Shown here piece by piece: positions 9,293 through 22,814 of a stretch of 64,000 nt of DNA. Source of the stretch: Ascarosepion bandense (taxonomy: Eukaryota; Mollusca; Cephalopoda; Sepiida; Sepiidae); the NCBI GenBank assembly GCA_037127315.1, contig JBBBDQ010000350.1, forward strand, positions 4,071,001-4,135,000. The letters are read 5' to 3'. Position 1 is the stretch's first letter. Every line of letters begins with the position of its first letter. The notes beneath the pieces were generated by a model. That model saw nothing but the letters and a program-made list of their open reading frames with translations, ran no database searches and was not told the DNA's origin. The translations under genes and the position numbers were made by a program.

Positions 9293-12200
9293 ATCTGCAG
9301 ACAGATCTGTTTTGCTGTATCACAGCTCATCAGTATGGTTAGACATCCGATTGCTTTTACCCAGGATTGAAACTTGACCGAATTGGTGTCAGTCGGTGAT
9401 TCTACCCCTGAGCTATGGGCACTTGGTAGAAGGAGGCAGGCTATATATATTTACCCGATTGCATTCAGTCATTCTATTAACCATTATCAAGGATGTTTTT
9501 TTTCTTTATTATTTTTAAATAAAAATGTTGAATGTGTAGATTTTTATATGTTTCTAGAGTGATGGAAATGTCTTTTTATTTTCCAAATAATGTCAGCACA
9601 TTGTGGCTGTGTCCATTGTTAATGTTATTGAGTATTTGTCAATCCAACAAAAAATTCACTGACAACAACCTCTGTTATGGTGGACCCACCCATTAACATA
9701 GTAATGGACTAACTCAACCTGAATAAATACCATGTGACTAGTAGTCACTGGAGAGCACCAGTCTGATAAGAGTCAGACACTCATAGAGTGACTTACCGAA
9801 CAGAGACTTTGTGATATTCAACACCGCTTGCTCGTCAGCTAGACAAAAGAGCTGGCATATTGTATCTTTATCAGTTATTTTGTTAATACAATTGTTTACA
9901 CTAATCTCGTGTTCCTGTTTTTATTTGTCACCCTTGAACAGGGTTACAACAATCTCTCAACTACAAATGATTTAAAACTTTTTAAATAAAAAATTCCACA
10001 AAAAGAAAACTAACAAAGACCAATCAAACTTCAATACAAAACAAAAATGAAATTCAAGAAACAGAATTAAAAGCAAATAAACAGGACAACAACCCACATA
10101 AAGATTAAAAAAGACGAAAAGAACTTAAATAATCAAGAACATATCAATACTCGATGAATAACAAGAAAACTAACAATATAGAAAATATACAAATTCAACT
10201 GGAATTTGAACTCTGCTCTTCAATTTCTCATTCCACACCTATATCCATTACACCACAATGCACGTCCTCGAATTACGGTTGAATTCGTTGCATTCACTTA
10301 CACGCAAATACTCCTGGGAAAAGTATTTATCCACCTCTTCTTCCTCCAGCTAGGGGTTGAATAGCAGGACAGATTGGGTTCTATAGCCTTGGTTGACAAC
10401 CAGTCTACTGAAGAAAGAAATGGCAACCTACTGCAAGAAAATCTTCTGCCTAATCAGTCATGTCTCTTTCAAGACATGATCGCCCAAACCTGTATGACAC
10501 TTAACTGACTGAGTTTTAAAAGATCTGCCAGAAAAGTCCCTTAATAATTCTCCAGATCTTCAATGATATATGGTGTTCAAACAAATTTCCAAAATTGTGG
10601 CTTGAGTCTGTCATCATTCCAATTCCTAAATTTGGCGAAGACTATTCCAACCCAATAAACTAACAACCTATTGCGCTAACAAGTTGCATTTGCAAGACTA
10701 TGGAGAGAATGGTAAATGCTCAACTAATGTGGTACCTAGAGAGAAACGATCTTTTATCTAGCTATCAAAGTGAATTCCAGAAGAACCAATGATCAGCTTG
10801 TATAGATAGAATACTTTATTTGTGATGGATTCATTTGAGGGGATCATGTGGTATCAATATTCTTTAACCTTAAAAAAACCTATCACCACATGTGAAAGTA
10901 TGACGTCCTGAAAGACATGCACAAGACGAAAAATAAAAGTATATGGGTATATTCATCCAAAACTTCCTATCAAACCGAACATTCAAAGTATGAAATGGAC
11001 ACACATCTGGCACCCAGAAGCAGGAGTACCTCAAGGTAGCATTTTATCTGTTGCATTATTAATTCTCAACATAAATAGTAATATTAGAACCATTAATACA
11101 GGAATCAAAAAATCACTATATGTAGAAGATCTCTTATTAGCCTTACCTTGAGATATATGTACAAAGATGTTCAAACAAGATTAAAAAACAAACAAATAAA
11201 AATGGATTCTGTTTCTCCAAAACAAAAACTGTTTGTATGCATTTCTGCAAAAATCAAGTATTAAAATTAAATGGACACTTGATCCAGTATTAAAATTAAA
11301 TGGACACTTAATTCCCATAGTCTAACAAATAAAATATCTAGGAATTATTCTAGATAGGAAACTTAACTTCAAGACGCACATTAATTACTTTAAACAAAAA
11401 TGCCAAAAGACTTTGAAGTTTTTAAAAGCAATATCAAAAACTGAATTAGGGTGTCAACCAAAAAGTAATGCCCAGAATATATAGGTCACAGGTCAGATCA
11501 AAATTAGACTATGGATGCATTATTTGCAACACCACATGTCAATCATATCTTAAAAATCTACAAACTACAAATACAAAATCAATCATGAAACTGACTGACT
11601 GGAAAAAGAGGCAATGTCTGATTGTATCACAAGACATAGCGATCAATAGAATAAAAATTGGGTATGCACATACACATGCTTAAGGCAGAAACTACATCTT
11701 GGTGTGGCTTACGGCCATATCACATTGAATACACCGGTTCTCGCTCGATCACCAAAGTTAAGCAACATTGAGGCTGGTCAGTACTTAGATGGGTGACCGC
11801 TTGGGAATACCAGGTGCTGTAAGCGTATAGTGACAGAGGTGTGTGCTTATGGTCATATCATTTTGAATACACCGGTTCTCACTCGATCATCAAAGTTAAG
11901 CAGCGTTGAGCCTGGTCAGTACTTAGATGAGTGACTACTTGGGAATATCAGGTGCTGTAAGTGTATAGTGACGGATGTGCGTGCTTACAGCCATATCATG
12001 TTGAATACACTGGTTCTCGCTCGATCACCAAAGTTAAGCAACGTTGAGCCTGGTCAGTACTTAGATGGGTGACTGCTTGAGAATACCAGGTGCTGTAAGC
12101 ATTTAGTGACAGACGTACATTGTGGTGCAGTGAATATCAGCTCAGAAAGAGAAATCGGTGAGCCGAGTTCAAATTCCAGTTGAATACCCTGCATTCACTT

Positions 12201-14646
12201 AAGCACTGGTACCCTTGGGAAAGGTATTAATCCATCCCTTCCCTCCAGTTATGGGTTAAATAACAAGGGTAAGACTTGGGGACCCTGCCCTTAAAAACAA
12301 ATCCCAATGAATCTTGATACACGAAAAGAAAAAGTATTACTAGACACAAAACTTATATAAAAACAACAATAAACTGTTGAAAGAAAAAGGTATTACCAGC
12401 AATAAATAAATAAAATTTAGTTGGCAATAAATGACCTGTCGAGGTTGATTTGCCATAAAAACAAAACCACCAACCAACCAACATCTTGGTGTATCCACTG
12501 CAACCAGTTTCTCATCATCAAGTATATCTTGATAAAATGCAAGTAAGCACAAAAAACAAATTTAAAAAAAAAAATTTTTTTCCATCATTTTATAAGTTTT
12601 CAAACATTGTTAAATTCCTTGTTCCTCCTTTTCGCTCGGTCATTTTGTCTAGTTAGTTGACTTTCCACCCCCACCCCGCCTATATCACCTCTACTGGCCA
12701 AAAAGATAAAATAATTTTTCTACCTACTGGCATTATAGCATGTGTGTTTGGGATGGAAACAACTGTTTTAAATATTCTTAAAAGTAAGTCATGACTTTTT
12801 TTTTGTTTTTTTGTTTTTATTTCTTTTGTGCCTAATTTTAAAAGTTTCATGGTTAATTGAACGAGTGTTTTTTGTCTTTTTTCAAAGAAATTTCTTTATA
12901 AACTTTGAACTTTTTGTTTTTGTTTAGGTTGATAACTATTTTGTGGCTGCAGGAATGAATTCTTCAGGAATTGCCGGTTCTGGAGGCGTTGGTAAAGAAG
13001 TTGCTGATTGGATTGTTGATGGCACCACTAGTAAGAATCTGTGGTCTGTTGATGTGAGCCGTTTTGTTGACTTGCACAATAACAGAAGGTTCTTGCGCGA
13101 TAGAGTAAAAGAGGCTGTTGGTAAGATTTTTTTTGTTACACTTTTTTTTTCCTTTAGTTATTGTAAGAAGGAAGAAAAAAATTGCAAACCTATTAATGGA
13201 ATGATTGGGCCAAAAGTAGAGATTGTTTGCTCTTCTCTAAAAGATAAACTACTACTTTTATTTTTCATTTGAATTCTAAAAAGGGGGAAATAAGAATTTA
13301 GACTCTATTTCTAGCATGAAAAGATATTTTAAATGAAAAGCATTCATTTGAGAATTCTTAGTATGTCTTGGTTTATACTTTCAAGACAAATGTTCAACTA
13401 TTTTTGTTGCCTCTTTCTCAAAGAATTTTTGACAAGTTGGTTGTAATTCCTTGCAGGCCACCTCTACTCTATTGGTTACTCGACTGAGGAATATGGTTCC
13501 TCTCGTAAATTAAGAACATCACCTTTGCACACAAGGTTAGAAGTTGCAGGAGCAATTTTTGGAGAAACAAATGCATATGAAACTGCTTTATGGTTTGTTC
13601 CTAATGCTGATGGTAATCCACTTTTTCTTTTTTTTTTCTTTTCTTTTTTTTTCTTTTCTTTTTTTTCTTTTCTTTCTTTTTTCTTTTCTTTCTTTTTTCT
13701 TTTCTTTCTTTTTTCTTTTTCTTCTTTTCTTTTCCTTTTCTTTCTTTTTTCTTTTCTTTTTCTTCTTTTCTTTTTTTAAAAATTTTATTTCATACCTGCT
13801 CACACTCAATAATCCTTTGCATCTTAGTGGCTTTATTGCTTTGCTTAGAGTGAAAAAATTAAAGAAAAAAATTGTAAAAATGATTTTTTTTTTCTTGGTA
13901 AGCTGCTTTTTTGTAGAAACAGTGATTCCAATCAATTGACTGATGTCTTCCATGATGTCTTTTGGAAACAACTTCAAATTTATGCAAAAATTATATTTAG
14001 ATTTGTGAAACCTCTTTTTCAACTTTCTTTTCTCGATTTGCAAAGTCAAAATGTATGAAGGATCACAACCTAACATTATGTATTCACTGTTTAAAGCATA
14101 CTATTATTCTTATTTAACAGATGAATTTGTCGATCAAGGAGTATCACAAGGTACTTTTGGCAAACCTGATTGGTTTAACATTGTCAAAGATGAATATTGG
14201 GCTTGTAAAGAAAGAGTGTGTATTATTGACATGTCTTCGTTCTCCAAGATTGAAGTTAAGGTTTGTACAGTGCTTCCGTTTCTCTTTGAAATGTAAATAT
14301 TTATTCAGTAGGAATCCAATTTCAAGCAGAATTTTCAACATACAGGAGAGACATGTTAACAGTTTCATATTAAAAAGAAAATAAGCATTTGATTAGGTAA
14401 CAATTTATTGGTGCCCGTGGCTGAAGAAAATCAATAAAAGCTTCTGGCTCACAAGTAAAACAATCAAAGTATCTGTTTGACTTATCAAAATAATAAAATG
14501 AACATAACAAGATAAAAATGACTTTAAAATAAGTTCAACCAAAGTGTTAGTGTCTATAGTATGTATTTTTCTCTTGCATAAGTGACTTCAATAAACTAAT
14601 TGAATCATAATACAAGTAGATTGAAGCAAATAAAATGTGTGTGTGA

Positions 14647-14695
<49 letters not shown>

Positions 14696-14887
14696 GGAGA
14701 GAATAAAAAAGATTTTATCCAATATAAACAATTAATTAGATGAAAATGGAGAGCTCAATGGATATTACCACAGTTTTTTTTTTAATTTTTGCAGTGGTCT
14801 GAACAAGACAATATAAGTAAACTTACACTGTCAAAATAAATCTTGAATTATGACCATCTAAATATGAGTTGAGTTTTCCTCTCAAGG

Positions 14888-14942
<55 letters not shown>

Positions 14943-17900
14943 ATTACTTTAATCCGAAACAGAAAAGTAAGAAGGTAAATTCCAAGAACCTGATCCTAAT
15001 TAATATTAAAAATTTTAATATTCAAAAATGATACAGGAGGAGAGCTCAATGTAATTAAAATTACAGAGCCAATATAAATTAAAATAAATTTTCAAAATTC
15101 AAAAATGTTGAATGAACATTTCAACATGAAATCCCTAAGAGATCTCACGCCTCCTCAGCAACAGTCCGTCTATATTAAAAATGAGAATAGAAATAAAATT
15201 AAAAAGAGAAATAAAAGATAATTTTATTTCTCTTTTTAATCTTATTTTTATTCTCATTTTGAATATAGACGGACTGTTGCTGAGGAGGCGTGAGATCTCT
15301 TAGGGATTTCATGTTGAAATGTTCATTCAACATTTTTGAATTTTGAAAATTTGTTTTAATTTTTATATATATATATAGGAATTCAACAAGATGATAGAAT
15401 AAAGTAAAAAGAAAAGGTAAGAGAACATATCTAATGTTTCACTTTTATTAAAGCTTCTTAAGATCCAGTTAAAAATGAAAAATTTTTACAAAGAGACAGT
15501 ATACTGGAATTGTATGATTTGGGGGTTGATTCTTATTGGTTAGATAATATATTCCGCACACATACATTTGAAAATAATCATCTATTGCATTTAATACACA
15601 TGACACATATCTGATGCCATCACAAATAACAAAATATTTTTCATGACCATACAAATTTCATCATGCACCCCAAAAATAGTCAGATCACTGGACACAACGA
15701 CAAATGATTTAATCTGAGAAAAAATAGAAATCGATTACACCCTATCATTCCAGTGGGTCTAAGGCTGATTTTATAGTGAAAGAAAGGAAAGGAAAGAAGT
15801 TGTTTCAATTAATTTACCTATGGGTGTATATAATATATATCACATTGAGGGCTAGTGCTAATAAAACAGTGCTCAACGTATTATAACTTGAGCTTTTTGC
15901 ACGATGCCATCTTCAGGCACTGATTGAAAACTGAGCATTGTGAAATTTTCATGCACTTGACAGTTGCATCATGCATGAAACTCAAATATCTGCAATTGAG
16001 GAGGAAATGTGTGTGTGTGTGTGTATATATATGTATATATATATATATACACACACACGAGAGAGTTTTAAAGTACACTATATTTATGAGCGTGATGTGC
16101 GTTGTGGTGCAGTGGATATCAGCTCGGAACAACAAATCAGGGAGCCAAGTTCAAATTCCAGTTGGATTCCTTGCATTCACTTGCGCACAAATACCTTTGG
16201 GAAAGGTATTAATCTGTCTCTTCCCTTTAGTTATGGGTTAAATAATAGGACAGATTGGGTTCTATAGCCTTGGCTGGCAACCACTCTACTGCAGAAAGCA
16301 ATGGTAACCTACTGCGGGATAATTCTTCTGCCCAATTAGTCGTGTCTTTCTCGAAACATGATCACCCAAAGCGTGTATCATGTATGACACTTAACTGACT
16401 GATATTTATGATTAAATGTGCTCAGTATCATGGGGAGAGCATGTGTAAATACAAAAATAGACAAAAAAGTGACAAAAGTCTGTTTCATATTTGAACATAA
16501 TTTTCAGGCCATCTGATGATTGCTTTTATATTCACATATATAAATTTCTTGGTGTGAATTCTGATAATTGAGATCCCATTTCTGAGGTAGAAGAGAGGTA
16601 CATCCCACAAGTTAAGCACAGATCTACTCTGTCCAAATACACTTATCCCTGATATATATTTGCATATCTAGATAGAAAAAAAAGCTTTATATATTTTATA
16701 TTTTTTATAATCGTATCACCCCAAGCAAGGCATTTTACTGCCACTATTTTGCAGTTACATAGGAGGAAAGTTATGAGAAATAGTGACAGGTTATAGGGGT
16801 GTCAGGAAGTGGGTAAGAGAAGGACGAGAATACTGATGAGAGTGGAGTGGATGGAGAAAGGAGCATGAGAGAGAGGATGCAGGTTAGTGAGATAGGAGAT
16901 GACTATTAACTTTACATTTAAATTCTTGGAGATTGTAGCTGTCGGGGATGCAAGTAAACGGAAGCGAATTTCACAGGTTGGAAGTGCGAGAAAAGAAGCT
17001 GCTGGAGTAGAGTTTGCATTTACAATTTATTGGTTTCACAGTAAAAGGATGGGACCTAGTTGCTAATCTTGTGGCTCGAGTAAATTTATATATAGGGGCA
17101 CCAGTGATCTAAGTTCATATGCCATATATTATTATTATTGTTACTTGGTGGGGAGGGAGTAATGATTCTATTTATGAACCAGATCATATTTTTTTCTGTT
17201 TGTCTTTCAGTCAGCCCATAATGAAGCCGTTGATTTTTTGCAATATTTATGCTCTAATGATGTGGATCTGGAAAACGGTGCCGTTGTCAATACTGGGATG
17301 CAAAATGAGTTTGGTGGTTATGAGAATGACTGCAGTGTTGCTCGCCTCAGTGATAACTAGTAAGCATCATCAATTGACTTCTTATTTGTTGTTGTACCCA
17401 GGTCCATCCTGACCTGGTTTGGTAGCATCTGTTAGGGTCCCAGCTGTTGGTAAACAGCGAACCCCTAAACAAAAATCAGCACTATGACCATCAAATACAT
17501 TTTTATAGTAAAATGACAATCAATGCAACACTAAGAAAATATAAAAATTCATAGTAAAATTACAAACAATACGTTTTATGATCTACAAACTATATATCTG
17601 AAAAACATACCCTTTTTATATTTACACTGTTTGGATTGTTATTCTTATCTTTATTGCTATACTAGCAGTATAGCCTGGCGTTGCTCGGGTGTACTAAAAG
17701 CTTTAAAACTAATCCATGGTCCTGACTCTTTGGACTTTGGCACGAAAGACTAAAAAGCAATAGTTGTTTCCAGTTAAAGCAAAACCGTAGACTGAAAGAA
17801 AAATGGATGGATGGATGTAAGTCAAATTTTGATTTCCTGGTATTGATATCAAATAAGTTTTTTTTTCATCGTAAACTGAATTTTGAACACTAAATAAGTC

Positions 17901-18044
17901 TTCTGTGCAAATGGTATCATGGCTGAGACTAAGAACTACAATTATACCTACTTAAAGCCAAACCCAAAGCAAAAACTAAAAAAAAAAGGCTGAAAAAATA
18001 CAGACATACAGGCAGATAAACAGACACACACACAAACATCTTGC

Positions 18045-18086
<42 letters not shown>

Positions 18087-21000
18087 CGATTTTCTGCACT
18101 ATTGTAAGAACTGCAACCTTGAAACTTCTGAATATCATTTCTTATGTTTTTATCTATGAGTGTACCAAATTTGATTAAAATCAGACCACTCCTTTTATAA
18201 CCCGATTTTTTTCGATTATCGATTTTCAATATTTATCGGGGGTACCTCAACACAAAACCTAGCTAAGAACACTCACAGACTCTTATAGTACAACTGTGTA
18301 AATTTTCAAAAAGATCTATAGGTAACAGACACACACACACACAAAGTTCCATTTATTATATAAGTTTAGATTTGACTTTTCACCTTTTGTATGCTCCGGC
18401 CTTCTTCAGGTGCTAGGAATGGTATCCGGAAGTGGCATTGCACATGAAATGGGAATGATATACCCCAGTGATTGAAATAAAGGGTTCGGTTTGAAATTCC
18501 TAACACCTGAAGGAGGCCAAAGCATACAATGGCCGAAACATTGTAAATATGGCAATAAAAATGAAGACAACAGTCTGAACAGTGTAAATAATATAAATAC
18601 TATCTCATCTCAGAGATATAGAAAAACATACTTTTACTCTGAAAGTATAAATTTGTGTACAAAATATTTATATTTCAGCATTAAATAACACAGTGAGGGA
18701 GAATGCTGTTTCTCAACCGCCATACCACAGCACACTAATATTCTGCACAATATTGTCATGAAATATCTGTGTGTGTGTATGTGTGTGTGTACTAATGGTA
18801 CAGTGTTAGTATTTGAATGAATATGTATTTAATTTTTTTTTTATTCAAATAATTGTTTTCACTTCTCTTCAATTATGTTATTTTAAATACTTTGTATTAA
18901 CATTAATTTTTTAAAAAGTATTTTTATTTTTTTAAATAGTTGAATAGAAACGCTGAAAAAAAGAAGTTCGTGTGTGTGTGTGTTTTTTTAATCTATGTTT
19001 TTACTTCATAACATTTAAATGTATACCCTCTAAAAATTTTGCTAAGTGTACTGTGATATTTCATTTGCTCTTATGTGTGACTTAAAAAGAATGTGACACA
19101 CTACTCTAGAGTTTCCTATGCTGCTAAACAAAATCAACAGTCCTGGGCATGATGGTAAACTGCATCTGGCAGCAAGGCCTCTGATTGAGATGTTGTGAGG
19201 AATATGGAACCACCTCTTAATTGCTTTTCTTCCCAGGTCCACCCTGACTCGGAGTGGTAACATCTGTTAGTGTCCCAGCTATGGGTAAATAGTTAACCCC
19301 CCAAACTGGGGGCAAGATACTATGAAAGTATAAAAATACACTTTTATAGAAATATATACATAAAAATAGACTTTTATAGAAAAATACACATTTTTGAAAG
19401 AAAAATATTACCAACAATAGATTTTTGAAGAAAAATTATTACTGTAACTCATTTTTGAAGGAAAAAAAAATTATTCTCAGCAAAACTTCTTTGAATACAA
19501 AACTAAAAGACATTTTTAGTTTTCTAAAATAAAAAAGAATAAAGATAAAAAATTTTAATTTATAATCTAACTAAATCAACTTTCTCACTATAACCGAACA
19601 TTAAAAAAAAACAAAAATCCTTAAGACCCTACTTTTTTGGTATTATGCCGTTAAACAAAACTCAAACTCAAAGAAAATCAACCAACCATCAGTTGACATC
19701 TTTGTTAAGTCTTTGTATTTTTTGTTTTGTTTTGTTTTTTATCTAAATCAGACCCAGATTATTCTTTCCTTCCTGTTTCTGTGCCAAAATGTGTCTGTGG
19801 TACTGGTCAAATTCCTCCTGCTATTTACAGATGTTTTCTATTTGCATATACAGACAAACATTGAAACAAATTGTATCAAGTTCATCCTATTTCCTATTTT
19901 CTCACATGATCTTATTTCCTTCCCCTTCAACTCAAAATTGTGGGAATAATTTGCAGTTTGAATATACAGACATACAGCAATAGATATTAACTAAACTTTC
20001 ATAAAGATTCAAATCAACTCCAAAGAAAGGACTTTTCTCAAGAAGTACTTCCCTATTGCCTGAATAAGGTTATGGCCATTGTCAGTCTGCCTGACATTGG
20101 GTCTCTAGCCACTTTAAATTTGATTTGTGTTCCATTTCATTCTCACTGAGCAGTGAATAAATATCTTCTAAATATCAATGTGTGGGGTTGTGGGATTGTG
20201 TTGCACCTGATGTCTTCAGTCAGAAAAAAAAAACCTAAAGTTAGGCATATTCTGTATCTGCATAAATCCAGCATTCTCTCCACCACCATTCCTGGATGGA
20301 AACAAACAGAGCCTGGTGATATCATGAGGTATTGCTGAAGTGCTATGGGTCAGTGATAATGAGATTTAAGCACTGAAACCAGACTTTATGCCAGTTTCAT
20401 TTTTTAATTGGTTCTGGGTATGACAATAAACTGCATTCAGCAACAAGGCCTCTGACTGGAACCATCTCTTAGTTGCTGTTGTTCCTGGGGTGGTGGTGCC
20501 TGTTGGGGTCCAGGCTATGGGCAATGAGTTTATCCCCAAACTGGGGTTTGACACTATGAAGGTATAGAAGTAGACTTTTATAGTAAAAATTCCAGGAATA
20601 CGTATTTGAAGGAAAAAAAAGTATTACCAACAATGTTTTTGAAGAAAGATAAAATATTAACAGCAATACATTTTGGAAAAAAAATACACTACCAGACATA
20701 ATTATTAGGCCACCCCAGTTTTTTTTTTTAAGAAATTATGTATTTCATACTATTTTTAGTATTTATTGCCAAATGAAAATAGAATGGTTCCTTTGTTATT
20801 ATTACTTCGCAAAATTTTACAAGGCATAGAAGCAAAGATAGACTCGTCCGGATCATCCTAAATTTTTTCATTCTTTCATTGATGAAACTGCAACATAGGT
20901 AATGATTAAATATTTATAAATTCATTTGATGCACATGTTATTGTGCAGTATTAACAAAAGAACTATTCTATTTTCATTTACAGTTATTCACTTGTCAATA

Positions 21001-22605
21001 AATACTAGAAAATAGTATGAAATAAATGATATTTTTTTTAAACTCTGGAGCAGCCTAATAATTATGACCATTAGTTTGCATACCAGCAATACATCTGACT
21101 CTCAACAAAAACCACTTTACAAAAATACAACAAAGAAAGCTGATTTCTTACAAACAATATTCTATTCATCCAAATCTATTGTAAAAATCTTGTTGGCATT
21201 AAATAACCCATTGAGGTTGGTAAGTTATAAACCAAACCAAACCATTCTTAAATATTAGAGATACACTCTTTCTGAAGCAGTAATTTTGATCATTATAATG
21301 GTGGGAAGTATCTGCTTTGCATGTTTGACATTTTTCTTTTTTCTGTTAATGCGATAATAATTTCAGGCAACGATTTTAATTATGATTATTCATTAATGAT
21401 GATAAAAGTTTTGTTAATTTGAATTCAATCTTGGTAGATCTACTTATAGCAGCTTCAAATTTTTTAAATAAACCCCACCTGCACCAAAAAAAAAAATGAT
21501 TTAAATTTTATTAGAATTGCTTGCATATTTTTATATTTTTTACATATAAAAATAATTTTAGTTTAATATTTTACACTATCACAATCACTGAGAATATATC
21601 TTATACAACTGGTTGTAATTATTTTAAAACTGAATTTTAAAAACATTTAATTTAAATTTAGATTAATGATTTTTTCTTAAATTTATTAGTCAACTCTTCA
21701 TCAATGCTTTGTGCTAAGTATCTAGAGATTTTTGATAAAATCCAAAGAATCTGCAATGTTATTGGTCCTAATCTGACATCAGTTTCAGTCACTTTGCTGT
21801 TAATATACAGATTTTTCTATAAATATTTTTTGGTCAGTACTTAGATGGGTGACCGCTTGGGAATACCAGGTGCTGTAAGCATATAGTGATGGATGTGCGT
21901 TGTGGTGCAGTGGATATCGGCTCGGAAAGAGAAATCAGTGAACCGAGTTCGAATTCCAGTTGATTCTGCATTCACTTAAGTACTGGTACCCTTGGGAAAG
22001 GTATTAATCCATCCCTTCCCTCCAGTTATGGGTTAAATAACAAGGGTAGGACTTGGGGACCCTGCCCTTAAAAACAAATCCCAATGAATCTTGATACTCG
22101 AAAAGAAAAATGTATTACTAGACACAAAAACTTATATAAACAACAATAAATTGTTGAAAGAAAAAAGGTATTACCAGCAATAAATAAAGTTTAATTGGCA
22201 ATAAATGACCCGCCGAGGTTGATTTGCCATAAAAACAAAACAACGAACCGACCAACTATAAATATTTTCATGGTAATTGTTCTGATGAAATTTCTTCTAT
22301 GGCACCAAGACTTTATGAATTTCAGCGCTGTACTAGATTGGCATCAAGGTCTCATTATTTGACAGTTGAAATGGCAAGATGTAACCATAAGTTTTATGCT
22401 AACAGTTCCTTCTCTCACTTTTGAAACTCTCTCCTGGTTTCTTGTTTTCAAATCATCTTTAATCTTTAAAAATATAAATGCAATGTTCATCTTCTTTTAT
22501 TGTTCTCTGATTAATAATGCTTTTTCATTATATTCTTTTGCTCTTTGTAATGTCTTATGTTTTAGTGGCTTTATTGCCTTACTTGGGATAAAATGATTTA
22601 AAATG

Positions 22606-22643
<38 letters not shown>

Positions 22644-22747
22644 CACACTGAGTGCTGGTGTTGATAAAATAATGTTTGGTGTAATATAACAGATGAATTT
22701 AGTATATATCAATAAATATTTTTTATATATAGTTTTAGGTCTGTCTA

Positions 22748-22814
<67 letters not shown>

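Larger units (their letters stand above)
11706..12480 (+). mobile_element. Composite SINE: three 5S rRNA-like units plus tRNA-like unit
   Basis: The element starts exactly at a 5S rRNA 5' end and ends in an ACCAACCAACCA tail. A perfect 12-bp target duplication (ACATCTTGGTGT at 11694-11705 and 12481-12492) encloses all of it, so the whole 775-bp array moved as one retrotransposed unit. Order: 5S units at 11706, 11843 and 11981, tRNA-like head from about 12109, SINE body, then a tail of about 200 bases shared with the copy at 21832-22255. 5S and tRNA promoters are both internal pol III types, so transcription from the first unit could cover the array. Confidence 0.9.

Noticed and set aside
11706..12100. 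Functional tandem 5S rRNA genes
   Set aside because: Each unit is diverged from the 5S consensus, spacers are only 18 bases, and the array is fused to a SINE and bracketed by a target duplication.
13525..13939. Phe/Ser/Leu-rich or Lys-rich open frames over 13.6-13.8 kb
   Set aside because: They are translations of the polypyrimidine tract on either strand.
15075..15362. microRNA precursor
   Set aside because: The stem is far too long and too perfect and matches a repeat family; a dsRNA-forming inverted repeat is the better description.
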